64,000 nt of DNA from Collinsella sp. (GCA_019419555.1 DXZR01000002.1:46608-110607); one strand, 5' to 3'; positions 17,414 to 25,978 are shown, counted from the first letter of the stretch. Program-made: numbers and translations. The notes: a model not told the origin generated them from the sequence alone.

Positions 17414-17797
17414 TGCCGTTCGTCGAATGGGGAATGACAAACTCTTATCAAGCAAGATAATTATTTATTAAACGTCGGTACACGACGTTGTCGTACGAAT
17501 GTCAACGGTGTTCGCATGGTCGATGACCGTTGATATAGTTGACCTCAACTGGTTAAGGAGGGTGCGCACATGCCGCAGACGACATACATTCGCCGCGTTG
17601 CCGCGCGCGCCCTGTATATGGCTCGGAGCCGCATATGAGCGGGTATGTTCACGGCTCCGGGAGAGACGACGCACAACTAAATAATCGACCGCAAAGCAGG
17701 TTCCCTAAAATTCCGGGCTTGAGCACGGCTGGGCAATCGCCGTCCGTCGTGCATCGATACCGTTGTTATCCGATTTTGGTTCGAGAGGGGAACCGTC
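17414..17797 (+). promoter_or_regulatory. Leader region of the selenium / double-cubane operon
   Basis: About 380 nt lies between modC and the first dehydratase-like gene. It holds an AT-rich stretch (17450-17470) and a perfect palindrome, AGTTGA-cc-TCAACT, at 17538-17551, a plausible operator. Overlapping it is TTGATA at 17530-17535, a reasonable -35, with a poor -10 after 17 nt. A tiny ORF with a strong ribosome binding site follows. The last 150 nt show no clear element except the GAGAGGGG site for the next gene. Confidence 0.4.
17570..17638 (+). CDS. Candidate 22-residue leader peptide
   Basis: ATG 17570 is preceded at 8 nt by AAGGAGGG, one of the best ribosome binding sites in the window. 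It encodes 22 residues, MPQTTYIRRVAARALYMARS followed by RI, and stops at TGA 17636-17638. The peptide is basic (five Arg) and could form an amphipathic helix. It lies just after a palindrome and 160 nt before the double-cubane genes. It may be a leader peptide, a small membrane-active protein, or chance. No attenuator hairpin is obvious after it. I do not recognise it. Confidence 0.4.
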   Translation: MPQTTYIRRVAARALYMARSRI

Positions 17798-19081
17798 ATG
17801 GCTGAAGAATTTGATTTCCATCCGATGTGGGAGAGCCTCGGCATGAATCTTGCCGACCACGACATGCTGCTGGGCGCCGTGGGCCAGATGTACGGTGATA
17901 TGTTCCTGACGCAGAACAATCGCCCCAAGTCCACGTCCTACCTGGATTTTGTCGCCACCAACATCCACAGCGGCCGTATTAAGGAGATGCTCGACAAGAA
18001 GGAGGCCGGCGAGGCCACCAAGATCGTCGGTTCGTTCTGCGTGTACGTGCCCGAGGAGATCGTACTTGCCTGTGACGGTATTCCCGTGGGCCTGTGCTCG
18101 GGTGCCGATTGGGCAACCGATAAGGTCGAGGAGCACCTGCCGCGCAACACCTGTCCGCTTATCAAGAGCTTTGCCGGCTTTAAGCTAGGCGAGGTCTGCC
18201 CCTACATTGAGTCGAGTGACTTGGTGGTAGGCGAGAACACCTGCGATGGCAAGAAGAAGGCCTACGAGTTCTTTGCAACGCAAAAGAACATGTACGTCAT
18301 GGATATTCCCAATGTACACGACGAGTCGACGCTCGTGACCTGGAAGGCCGAGGTCAAGAAACTCGCCGCCAAGATCGAGGAAGAGTGCGGCGTCACGATT
18401 ACGCCTGAGCGTCTGAAGGCCGCCATCCACGCCGTCAATGAGAAGCGTCGCGCCCTGCAGCGCCTCGCTGCCACGCGCGCTGCCGACCCTGCGCCCATCA
18501 GCGGTCTCGACAGCCTGCTGACCGTTCAGGCCGCCTTTATGGACGACACGCCGCGTCTGACCGGAGCCATCAACGATATGGCGGCTGAGTGCGAGCAGCG
18601 TGTCGAGGCCGGCGAGGGCGTGGCGCCCAAGGGGACCAAGCGCATCCTGTACACCGGTACGCCCATGGCCGTGCCCAACTGGAAACTATTCAACCTCATC
18701 GAGAAGGCCGGCGGCGTCGTGGTGGGCGAGGAGTCCTGCACGGGCTCGCGCTACTACAAGGACCTGGTCGACGAGTCCGGTGAGACTGTCGACGAGATGC
18801 TCGATGCCATCGCCGAGCGCTACTTTAAGATCAACTGCGCCGTCTTTACGCCCAACGACCAGCGCATGAAGGACATCATCCAGATGGCGCACGACCTGCA
18901 TGCCGACGGCATCGTCGACGTGGCCTTGCAGTTCTGCACACTCTACGAAATGGAGTCCTTCGCCGTGGAGAAAGCTGCCGAGGAGGCCGGCATTCCGTTT
19001 ATGCATATCACCACCGACTACGCCGGCGAGGACGCGGGGCAATTGCAGACGCGCATTGAAGCTTTCTTGGAAACCATTTAG
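17798..19081 (+). CDS. Double-cubane-cluster-type reductase (2-hydroxyacyl-CoA dehydratase D-component family), first paralogue
   Basis: A 427-residue protein of the HgdB/FldC/YjiM family. Cysteines fall at residues 81, 92, 100, 119, 134 and 149, with NTCPLIKSFAGF and GENTCDGKKK as the most recognisable motifs. Further cysteines appear in EESCTGSRYY, INCAVFTPND and LQFCTLYE in the C-terminal half. Proteins with this pattern, such as YjiM and the DCCP of Carboxydothermus, bind a double-cubane [8Fe-9S] cluster. Driven by an ATPase activase, they carry out low-potential two-electron reductions of small molecules. No CoA-dehydratase partner gene is nearby. A second paralogue and the activase follow, then selD, so a role in selenium or sulfur reduction is possible but unproven. 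Confidence 0.8.
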   Translation: MAEEFDFHPMWESLGMNLADHDMLLGAVGQMYGDMFLTQNNRPKSTSYLDFVATNIHSGRIKEMLDKKEAGEATKIVGSFCVYVPEEIVLACDGIPVGLCSGADWATDKVEEHLPRNTCPLIKSFAGFKLGEVCPYIESSDLVVGENTCDGKKKAYEFFATQKNMYVMDIPNVHDESTLVTWKAEVKKLAAKIEEECGVTITPERLKAAIHAVNEKRRALQRLAATRAADPAPISGLDSLLTVQAAFMDDTPRLTGAINDMAAECEQRVEAGEGVAPKGTKRILYTGTPMAVPNWKLFNLIEKAGGVVVGEESCTGSRYYKDLVDESGETVDEMLDAIAERYFKINCAVFTPNDQRMKDIIQMAHDLHADGIVDVALQFCTLYEMESFAVEKAAEEAGIPFMHITTDYAGEDAGQLQTRIEAFLETI

Positions 19082-19100
19082 GGCTATTCGTCCCGGCGGC

Positions 19101-19195
19101 TTCCCCAGGCACCCGATCTTGCCGTTCAAACCGTCGCTTGCGTACCAAAGTACGCGGTGCTCCTCATTCACGGTGACCTCGGGCACCTGGGAAAG
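19101..19195. repeat. Structured hairpin element, family 2 copy A
   Basis: Between the two dehydratase-like genes. TTCCC(C)AGG and CCCGA on the left (19101-19116) pair with TCGGG and CCTGGGAA on the right (to 19192), separated by a CA/CA internal loop. The tip is CGTAC-caaa-GTACG (19141-19154). A second copy at 20388-20499 has different outer arms that still pair. Confidence 0.7.
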
Positions 19196-19231
19196 CTGTT
19201 TCCTTGGTTGATTAAAAGGTTTAGGAGTTAT

Positions 19232-20395
19232 ATGTCGGATAATATTGAGCAGCCGTTGCCGTCCACGTTTGAGGAGTTCAACGAGCAGCGCAAGGCGGCG
19301 TTTATTCGCGTCAAGGATTACAAGCAGGCGGGTAATCGCCTGGTCGGTTTTTTGTGCAGCTATACGCCGCTCGAGATTGTCGATGCCGCGGGGGCTGCGA
19401 GCGTGGCGCTGTGCGGCACGTCCGATGAGGTGATTCCCGAGGCCGAGAAGGTGCTGCCGGCAAACCTCTGCCCGCTCATCGAGTCGACCTACGGCTCTGC
19501 CTACTCGCAAAAGTGCCCGTTTACGTACTTTAGCGACATGATCATCGGTGAGACCACCTGCGACGGCAAGAAGAAGATGTACGAGCTGCTGGGGGAGCTT
19601 AAGCGCACGCACATCCTGCATCTTCCGCAGGGTCGCGATCGCGCCTACGAGCGTGAAGGCTGGTACGAGGAGTGCCGCCTGCTCAAGGAGGAGCTCGAGA
19701 ACTTCTACGGCATCACGATCACCGATGACGACCTGCGCGCCGCCGTGCGCCGTCGCAACCGCTTGCGTGCGGCCCAGCTCGAGATGTTTGCGCTGCAGGC
19801 CAACCAGCCGGCGGCCATGAGCGGCGTCGATCTGATGAGCACCATGTTTGCCGGTACGTTCAGCTTTGATATCGAGGCCTATACGCAGCAGCTGGAGCAA
19901 AAGGTCGCCAAGCTGCGCGAGGCCTACGACGCGGGCGAGCGCCCGGTTGCGGCGGATGCCAAGCGCATTCTGATCACCGGCTGCCCGGTGGGCGGCGTGA
20001 TCAACAAGATCGGCCGCACCATCGAGTCCAACGGCGGCGTGGTCGTGTGCATGGACGACTGCTCGGGCGAGCGCACGGCGGCCATGATGATCGACCCGGA
20101 GGCTCCCGATATCCTGCGCGCCATCGCCGACCGCTATCTGGATATCAACTGCTCGGTCATGACGCCCAACGACGGTCGTATGGAAAACACGCTGGCCATG
20201 TGCGAGAAGTACCACGTCGATGGCGTGGTGGAGAGCGTGCTGCAGGCGTGCCACACCTTTAACGTGGAGAGTGCGCGCATGCAGGAGGCTGTCGAGGGTG
20301 CGGGCATTCCGTACATGAAGATTGAGACCGATTACAGCAACGGCGACATGGGCCAGATTGAGACGCGCATCGCTGCCTTCATCGAAACCCTCTGA
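19232..20395 (+). CDS. Double-cubane-cluster-type reductase (2-hydroxyacyl-CoA dehydratase D-component family), second paralogue
   Basis: A 387-residue paralogue of the preceding gene, starting at ATG 19232 behind TTAGGAG. Cysteines at residues 42, 61, 80, 95 and 110 include the motifs [19 protein letters not shown] and [10 protein letters not shown]. More are in [28 protein letters not shown] and QACHTFNVE. It is closer than the first copy to the YjiM/DCCP consensus. The two might form a heterodimer, as the alpha and beta subunits of hydroxyacyl-CoA dehydratases do. They might also be independent homodimers served by one activase. Its stop codon lies inside the left arm of hairpin family 2 copy B. 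Confidence 0.82.
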   Translation: MSDNIEQPLPSTFEEFNEQRKAAFIRVKDYKQAGNRLVGFLCSYTPLEIVDAAGAASVALCGTSDEVIPEAEKVLPANLCPLIESTYGSAYSQKCPFTYFSDMIIGETTCDGKKKMYELLGELKRTHILHLPQGRDRAYEREGWYEECRLLKEELENFYGITITDDDLRAAVRRRNRLRAAQLEMFALQANQPAAMSGVDLMSTMFAGTFSFDIEAYTQQLEQKVAKLREAYDAGERPVAADAKRILITGCPVGGVINKIGRTIESNGGVVVCMDDCSGERTAAMMIDPEAPDILRAIADRYLDINCSVMTPNDGRMENTLAMCEKYHVDGVVESVLQACHTFNVESARMQEAVEGAGIPYMKIETDYSNGDMGQIETRIAAFIETL

Positions 20396-20499
20396 CGTCT
20401 GAGGCGCCCGACCTTCCGGCTCCAACCCTCCTCGCGTACCTTGAGTACGCTTCGTCGGGCTTGTCGCTCGGAATCTCGGGCACCTCAGACGCCAGAGGG
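20388..20499. repeat. Structured hairpin element, family 2 copy B
   Basis: A 112-nt rod overlapping the stop codon of the preceding gene. CCCTCTG, GTCTGAGG and CCCGA on the left pair in order with TCGGG, CCTCAGAC and CAGAGGG on the right, separated by 2-nt internal loops. The tip is GCGTAC-cttga-GTACGC. Outer arms differ from copy A (19101-19195) while the CCCGA/TCGGG helix and the GTAC tip are kept. Confidence 0.72.
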
Positions 20500-20554
20500 C
20501 CGTTGTTGCAGCAGTGTCTGATCGTTTGATTTTCTTGCTGATTAGGAGAGAGCC

Positions 20555-21319
20555 ATGATAGGGATCGGGATTGATATCGGGTCTACGGCGGCTAAGGCTG
20601 CTGTGGTCGACGGGGAGGGTTCATTGGCGTGGACGTGCGTGCAGCCAACCGGGTTCTCCTCGGTCGATGCTTCCGAGCGGCTGCGCGAGGCACTGGCAGC
20701 GGCCGGCTATGGCGTGACAGCCGACGACGTGCGCGTGATCGCGACTGGCTACGGCCGTGTCGCCGTGCCCTATGCGCACAAGGTCGTGACCGAGATCACC
20801 TGCCACGGCACCGGTGCTGTGCGCCTGTTTGGCGATCACGGCACGGTGATTGACGTGGGCGGCCAGGACACCAAGGTCATTCAGCTTAAAAGTGGCCGCG
20901 TGGCCAAGTTTGCCATGAACGACAAGTGCGCCGCCGGCACGGGGCGCTTTTTGGAGATCATGGCCGACCGCCTGGGCATTACCCAGCAGCAGATGGCAGA
21001 CCTCGCCCGCACCGGCGAGCCTACCAAGATTTCCAGCATGTGCACCGTGTTTGCCGAAAGCGAGGTTATCAGCCTGATCGGTCGCGGTGAGCCGCGCGAG
21101 AACATTGCGCGTGGCGTGATCGACAGCGTGGTCTCGCGCGTGGCGACCATGGCCGGGCAGGCGGCGGGTGCTCCGTACTACCTGACGGGAGGCCTGTGCG
21201 AGAACGCCTACGTTGCGGAGCGGTTGGGCGCGCTGTTGGGCTCGCCGGTGATCACCTCGCCCCAAGCCCGCTTTGCCGGTGCCATCGGCGCGGCGATTCG
21301 CGCACAGGCGCTCAATTAA
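20555..21319 (+). CDS. Acyl-CoA dehydratase activase-type ATPase (YjiL/HgdC/BadF-BadG family)
   Basis: A 254-residue ASKHA-fold ATPase. GIDIGSTAAK at the N-terminus is the phosphate-1 loop, VIDVGGQDTK near residue 98 is the phosphate-2 loop, and YLTGGLCEN near residue 208 belongs to the adenosine motif. C125 in NDKCAAGTG and C163 in SSMCTVFAESE are the conserved ligands that hold one [4Fe-4S] cluster between two subunits. The dimer uses ATP hydrolysis to push electrons at very low potential onto its partner, here presumably the two double-cubane proteins upstream. Start at ATG 20555 behind AGGAGAG. selD begins 70 nt downstream. Confidence 0.9.
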   Translation: MIGIGIDIGSTAAKAAVVDGEGSLAWTCVQPTGFSSVDASERLREALAAAGYGVTADDVRVIATGYGRVAVPYAHKVVTEITCHGTGAVRLFGDHGTVIDVGGQDTKVIQLKSGRVAKFAMNDKCAAGTGRFLEIMADRLGITQQQMADLARTGEPTKISSMCTVFAESEVISLIGRGEPRENIARGVIDSVVSRVATMAGQAAGAPYYLTGGLCENAYVAERLGALLGSPVITSPQARFAGAIGAAIRAQALN

Positions 21320-21389
21320 TGCATCCGCCTTGGGCTCGTATTCATGCGTATACTGAGAGAAAATGATTGACCGATGAGAGGGGTTATCG

Positions 21390-22439
21390 ATGCCTGACGA
21401 TCAGATTAAGCTCACGTCTATGACTGCCGCGAGCGGTTGAGCCGCTAAGTTGGCTCCCGGAGCCCTCGCCCAGGTCCTGGGCGACTTACCCAATGTGCAT
21501 AACGACAACCTGCTCGTGGGGTTCGATACCTCCGACGATGCGAGCGTCTTCCGCGTAGGGGAGAACCTGGGGCTCGTGCAGTCCATCGACTTCTTCCCAC
21601 CGATGGTCGATGACCCGTTCCTGTTTGGCCAGATCGCGGCGGCCAACTCGCTGTCGGACATCTACGCCATGGGCGGGCGGCCGAGCCATGCCATGAACCT
21701 GCTCTGCATACCCAGTTGCCTGGGTGTTGAGGTTGCCGGCCAGATTCTGGCGGGCGGTGCCGACAAGTGCGTCGAGGCGGGCTGCTCCATCGCGGGCGGT
21801 CACACCATCAACGACGACGAGCCCAAGTACGGCTTGTCTGTGAGCGGCTTTGTCGCGCTCGACCGCATGCTCGCCAACAGCGGCGCACGCGTGGGCGATG
21901 TTCTGCTGCTGACCAAGGCGATCGGCTCGGGCATCATCACCACGGCCATTAAGGGCGAACTCATCGAGCAGGACGAGGCCACAGCCGTGTTTGACTCGAT
22001 GCGCACCCTCAACGAGGCCCCGATTCGTCTGGCCGAGGGCCTCGAGCTTCACGGCTGTACCGACATCACGGGCTTTGGCCTGATCGGGCACGCGTGCGAG
22101 ATGGCCGAGGGCTCAGGTGTGCAGATTGAGCTTGTGTCGGGGGCGGTGCCGCTCTTTGACCAGGTGCTCGACATGGCGCGTCTGGGCATTATCCCCGCGG
22201 GCTCCTACCGCAACCAGGACTTCTTTGGCCCGCGTGTGACCGCCGACGAGGACCTGGAGCCGGGTGTGTTGGATGCGCTGTACGATCCACAGACATCGGG
22301 TGGCTTGCTCATCGCGGCGCCCGCGGCGGATGTGGATGAGCTTGCGCGTCGTTTACATGCCGAGGGGCGCGTTGCCGCCACAATCGGTCGCGTGTGCGAG
22401 CCGGTGCCGGGCGGTCCTGCTGTTCGCGTTGTGCATTAA
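21390..22439 (+). CDS. selD: Selenide, water dikinase containing selenocysteine
   Basis: A 349-residue enzyme making selenophosphate from selenide and ATP. Translation starts at ATG 21390 behind GAGAGGGG. Codon 17 (21438-21440) is an in-frame TGA within ASG-U-AAK, exactly where E. coli SelD has catalytic Cys17; the essential lysine is at residue 20. SelD selenoproteins are known in several bacteria. NDNLLVGFDTSDDA and the GGHTINDDEP loop near residue 138 bind Mg-ATP as in the AIR-synthase fold. DPQTSGGLLIAAP near residue 300 is also conserved. A reading-frame search splits the gene at the TGA. The next genes are yedF, a DUF3343 gene and a class V aminotransferase. Confidence 0.93.
21438..21482 (+). 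promoter_or_regulatory. UGA-Sec codon and candidate bacterial SECIS hairpin in selD
   Basis: After the TGA at 21438-21440, GCCC (21468-21471) pairs with GGGC (21479-21482) around AGGTCCT. The AGGTC loop resembles the SelB-binding loop of E. coli fdhF, but the U lies 35 nt past the codon, further than the 21 nt in fdhF. A GAGCC/GGCTC stem directly at the codon (21439-21456) is an alternative lower helix. Confidence 0.55.
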
Positions 22440-22455
22440 GGAAAACCGTTTATGC

Positions 22456-22486
22456 GACCGCCTGCTGTTCTGGGCGGTCCCTTTTG
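22456..22486 (+). terminator. Weak hairpin between selD and yedF
   Basis: GACCGCC (22456-22462) pairs with GGCGGTC (22473-22479), followed by CCTTTTG. It may partly attenuate transcription or protect the mRNA; the T-run is short. Confidence 0.4.
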
Positions 22487-22499
22487 AAAGGATGTAGCT

Positions 22500-23126
22500 A
22501 TGTCTACCAAAATTGAAGTAAATGCCATGGGCGATGCCTGCCCGCTGCCCGTCGTCAAGACGCTTAAGGCGCTCAAACAGCTTGACGGCGAGGGTGCCGT
22601 GGTGACCTCGGTCGATAACGAGACCGCCGTCAAGAACATCTCCAAGATGGCGCAGGAGAAGGGCTGCACAGCCTCGGTCGAGAAGGTTTCTGACGCTGAG
22701 TGGCACGTGACCGTGGCGACCTCTGGCGCCATTGCCGTGGCCGATCCCGAGCAGGATGGCGCTGCCTTCTGTGGTGCCAGCACCGGCAAGGGCGAGCTCG
22801 TCATTTCCGTCTACACCGACTGCATGGGCCGCGGCGACGACGAGCTGGGCCACAAGCTCATGAAGGCGTTTATCTTTGCCGTGACGCAGCAGGAGGAGCT
22901 GCCCGCGACCATGCTGTTCTACAACGGCGGAGCCAAGCTCACCGTCGAGGGCTCTCCGGTGCTCGACGACCTGAAGGGGCTGGCTGAGCAGGGCGTCGAA
23001 ATCCTCACCTGTGGCACCTGCCTCGACCACTATGGCATTAAGGACCAGCTTGCCGTGGGCGAGGTCACGAACATGTATGTGATCGTGGAGAAGATGGAGC
23101 AGGCCGTGCGCGTCGTGCGCCCGTAG
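22500..23126 (+). CDS. yedF: Selenium metabolism protein YedF (TusA-like plus DsrE-like)
   Basis: A 208-residue two-domain protein. Residues 1-75 form a TusA/SirA-like domain with GDACPLPVVKTLKAL near the start, where the CPxP cysteine could carry sulfur or selenium as a persulfide-type adduct. Residues 95-205 are a DsrE/DsrF-like domain with TCGTCLDHYG near residue 175. YedF is a recognised marker of selenium-using bacteria and probably delivers reactive selenium, though the reaction is not proven. The start ATG 22500 follows GAAAGGA. Its place between selD and a DUF3343 gene is typical. Confidence 0.9.
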   Translation: MSTKIEVNAMGDACPLPVVKTLKALKQLDGEGAVVTSVDNETAVKNISKMAQEKGCTASVEKVSDAEWHVTVATSGAIAVADPEQDGAAFCGASTGKGELVISVYTDCMGRGDDELGHKLMKAFIFAVTQQEELPATMLFYNGGAKLTVEGSPVLDDLKGLAEQGVEILTCGTCLDHYGIKDQLAVGEVTNMYVIVEKMEQAVRVVRP

Positions 23127-23144
23127 CGTTTGGGCGGGATTGCC

Positions 23145-23396
23145 ATGAGAGAAAAGCGCCCTGCACTTGTCATCACGTTTCCCACCACGGCGGCCGCCAT
23201 GGGCTGCGAGTCCCTGTGCATCGAGCGCGGCCTTCCCGGGCGAACGATTCCCGTGCCCGGGGAGGTCGCTGCCGGCTGCGGTCTGGCGTGGAAGGCGTTG
23301 CCTGCCGATGAAGAGCTGCTGCGCGGCGAACTCGCCGCGGCGGGCGTTCCCACCGAGGGCTATACCGTGATTGATATGTGGGAGGTCGTGCGATGA
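23145..23396 (+). CDS. DUF3343 family protein (putative Se/S carrier)
   Basis: An 83-residue protein. ALVITFPTTAAAMGCESLCI opens the chain, and VPGEVAAGCGLAWKA near residue 40 has the conserved GCGL motif. The cysteines C21/C25 and C45 could hold selenium or sulfur. DUF3343 proteins commonly lie beside yedF and selD in anaerobes, and a carrier role has been proposed from context only. The start ATG 23145 has a weak GGGCGGG upstream. Its stop codon overlaps the next gene's start (ATGA). A longer relative with a Cys-rich head lies at 50945-51340. Confidence 0.82.
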   Translation: MREKRPALVITFPTTAAAMGCESLCIERGLPGRTIPVPGEVAAGCGLAWKALPADEELLRGELAAAGVPTEGYTVIDMWEVVR

Positions 23397-24532
23397 TCTA
23401 CCTGGATAACGCGGCGACGACCATGCACAAGCCGCAGACGGTCATCGATGCCGTGACGCAGGCGATGTGCTCGCTCGGCAATGCCGGGCGCGGCGCCACG
23501 TCGGGTGCCCTCGATGCCGCTCGCACGATTCACGGTTGCCGTGCCAAGCTCGCGCGCCTTTTAGGTTGCCCGAGGGCGGACCATGTTTGTTTTACGCCCA
23601 ACTCCACCGCGGCGCTCAACACCGTTATCAATGGCGTGGTGCGCCCCGGCGACCGTGTGGTCACGACGGTACTCGAGCATAACTCCGTGCTGCGTCCGCT
23701 CAACCGCCTGGCAGCGGAGCGGGGTGTGACCGTTGAGCATGCGGGCTGCGACGCGAACGGTGCGCTCGACTACGAAGAGCTTGAGCGGCTGGTGACGCCG
23801 GGCACACGTGCCGTGGTGGTGACGCACGCCTCAAATGTGACCGGCAACGCGGTCGACATTGCGCGCGTGGCGGCCATGGCCCATGCGGCCGGTGCGCTGG
23901 TAATCGTCGATGCCTCTCAGTCTGCCGGCACGGCGCGTATCGATATGCAGGCCATGGGGCTCGACGTGGTGTGCTTTACCGGCCACAAGGGGCTCATGGG
24001 TCCGCAGGGGACCGGCGGCCTGGCCGTGGCGGAGGGCATTGACGTGGCCCCTTGGGCCATGGGCGGTACGGGCGTGCACAGCTTTGACCCACTGCAGCCA
24101 CTTGAGTGGCCCACGCGCCTGGAGGCGGGCACGCTCAACGGTCACGGCATCGCGGGACTTTCTGCCGGTCTCGACTTTATCGAGGCCCGGGGCGGGGTGG
24201 AGACGATTGCAGCTCACGAACGCGCACTCGCCGAACGTTTCCTCTCCGGCGCTCGCGAAATCCCCAGCATTGTACTTTACGGTGCGTTTGACCAACCTGC
24301 GCGCTCGGCGATCGTGTCGCTCAACGTGGGCGATATCGACTCTGCCGAGATTTCGGACGCGCTCATGCAAGGGTGGGGGATTGCGACGCGCCCCGGTGCC
24401 CATTGCGCTCCGCTCATGCACCGCGCGTTAGGTACCGAGCGCCAGGGTGTCGTCCGCTTCTCGTTTGGGTATTTCAACACGACCGAAGAAGTCGACACGG
24501 CTATCGATGCTCTGCGCAATTTAGCCTGCTAA
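23393..24532 (+). CDS. Class V aminotransferase, cysteine desulfurase / selenocysteine lyase-like
   Basis: A 379-residue PLP enzyme. YLDNAATTMHKP at the N-terminus is typical of NifS/CsdB proteins. TPNSTAALN near residue 64 binds phosphate, LEHNSVLRP near residue 102 holds the stacking histidine, VDASQSAGT near residue 177 the ring-contact aspartate, and FTGHKGLMGPQG near residue 200 the Schiff-base lysine. RPGAHCAPL near residue 336 carries a catalytic cysteine. The family releases sulfur or selenium from cysteine or selenocysteine. Translational coupling to the DUF3343 gene and proximity to selD suggest it supplies Se or S to that carrier. A NifS-type role for iron-sulfur clusters is the alternative. 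Confidence 0.87.
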   Translation: MIYLDNAATTMHKPQTVIDAVTQAMCSLGNAGRGATSGALDAARTIHGCRAKLARLLGCPRADHVCFTPNSTAALNTVINGVVRPGDRVVTTVLEHNSVLRPLNRLAAERGVTVEHAGCDANGALDYEELERLVTPGTRAVVVTHASNVTGNAVDIARVAAMAHAAGALVIVDASQSAGTARIDMQAMGLDVVCFTGHKGLMGPQGTGGLAVAEGIDVAPWAMGGTGVHSFDPLQPLEWPTRLEAGTLNGHGIAGLSAGLDFIEARGGVETIAAHERALAERFLSGAREIPSIVLYGAFDQPARSAIVSLNVGDIDSAEISDALMQGWGIATRPGAHCAPLMHRALGTERQGVVRFSFGYFNTTEEVDTAIDALRNLAC

Positions 24533-24555
24533 AGCTGCTGGACCGTTTATACTTG

Positions 24556-24588
24556 CGGGACGGGTATTTTGCCCGTCCCGTTTTTGTT
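24556..24588 (+). terminator. Intrinsic terminator of the selD operon
   Basis: CGGGACGGG and GCCCGTCCCG pair around TATTTT, followed by TTTTTGTTT. Confidence 0.92.
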
Positions 24589-24608
24589 TCGACCCGAAAG
24601 GTGTGCCT

Positions 24609-25967
24609 ATGGCTTCATCCGCCCCGCGCGGTCTGCGTTCCGACCATGTCGTTACCGTCGGCATTGCGCTGTTCTCGATGCTCTTTGGCGCCGGTAACCT
24701 CATTATTCCGCCGCTGCTGGCGCTGCAGGCAGGTTCTGCCACGCCGGTTGCCATGATCGGCTTTTTGATTGCCGCTATCGGTCTGCCCGTTATGGGATTT
24801 ATCGCCGTCGCGCTCGCTGGCACGGCCCGAGAGCTGGCCGGGCGTGTGCATCCTAAGTTTGGCGAATTCTTCGTTGCGGCGGTCTACCTGGCCATCGGTC
24901 CGTGCCTGGCCATTCCGCGCACAAGCTCTACGGCGTTCGAAATGCTGGTGCCGCTGCTACCCGAGGGCGTTTCGCTCGGCACGGCACGTCTGGTGTTTGC
25001 CGTTGGCTTCTTTATCGTCGCGTTTGCGCTCACGCTGCGTCCAGGCGTCATCACGCGCGTGCTCGGCCGCATTACGGGCCCCGCGCTCATTGCGCTCATC
25101 GTGCTGGTCGTGGGTGCTGCCGTGATCTCGCCGCTGGGACCGGCTGCCGCGCCGCAGGCCCCCTACAATGCCGGTGCTGCCGTGCAGGGCTTTCTGACTG
25201 GCTATCAGACTATGGACCTGCTCGCGTCGCTCGCCTTCGGCATCATCATCGCCGAGACCATCCACGAGTTGGGTGTTACCGATGACAAGCGCGTGGCCTT
25301 TGAGATTTCGCGTTCCGGTGTGATCGCTGGCGTGCTCATGGCTATCATCTACTGCGGCTTGGGTCTTGCCGGTATGCAGCTCGGCACCGTGATGCCCGAC
25401 GCTACCAACGGCGCCGCCATCCTCGCCCGTTCGGCCTCCATGCATTTTGGGCTTGCCGGCACGGTCGTGGTCTTCGCCATCTTCTTCCTTGCCTGCATGA
25501 ACGTGTGCATCGGCCTCATCAGCTGCTGCTCACGTTACTTCTGCGAGACGTATGTGGTCGAAGGGGGAGCGGAGGCCTCCGAGGAGGCCATGCGCCGTCC
25601 CTTTGCGGCTCTCGCCTTTGTGTTCGCAGCGTTTTCGTGCGTGCTCTCCAACGTGGGTCTCGACGTGATTCTCATGTTCTCGGTGCCTATGCTCAACGCC
25701 TTGTATCCCGTTGCCATCGTGCTGGTACTGATGGGCCTGGTGCACGGCTTTTGCGACGCTCATCCGCAGGTGTGGGTCTGGGTCGGCGGCGTGGTTGCCG
25801 TGCAGAGTGTGATCACCTCGGTCCGCGATGCGTTCTTTGCGGGTGCGTGGCTACCGTTTGATGTGCTGCCGCTGGCGGATATCGGTGCCGCGTGGGCGCC
25901 GGTCGCCGTAGTTGCCTTTGTAATTGGTCTGCTCCATAATCGTTTTGTTGCACATTCGAGGAGCTAA
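24609..25967 (+). CDS. brnQ: Branched-chain amino acid transport carrier (LIVCS family)
   Basis: A 452-residue membrane protein with about twelve hydrophobic helices. FSMLFGAGNLIIPP near residue 22 is the family's first-helix signature, with the GAGN turn that contributes to cation and substrate binding. PRTSSTAFEM near residue 105 is also typical. It imports leucine, isoleucine and valine with Na+ or H+. The start ATG 24609 follows AAAGGTG at 5 nt. It has its own upstream terminator and is followed closely by the tRNA promoter, so it is probably a single transcription unit. Confidence 0.9.
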   Translation: MASSAPRGLRSDHVVTVGIALFSMLFGAGNLIIPPLLALQAGSATPVAMIGFLIAAIGLPVMGFIAVALAGTARELAGRVHPKFGEFFVAAVYLAIGPCLAIPRTSSTAFEMLVPLLPEGVSLGTARLVFAVGFFIVAFALTLRPGVITRVLGRITGPALIALIVLVVGAAVISPLGPAAAPQAPYNAGAAVQGFLTGYQTMDLLASLAFGIIIAETIHELGVTDDKRVAFEISRSGVIAGVLMAIIYCGLGLAGMQLGTVMPDATNGAAILARSASMHFGLAGTVVVFAIFFLACMNVCIGLISCCSRYFCETYVVEGGAEASEEAMRRPFAALAFVFAAFSCVLSNVGLDVILMFSVPMLNALYPVAIVLVLMGLVHGFCDAHPQVWVWVGGVVAVQSVITSVRDAFFAGAWLPFDVLPLADIGAAWAPVAVVAFVIGLLHNRFVAHSRS

Positions 25968-25978
25968 GGCATCAATGC

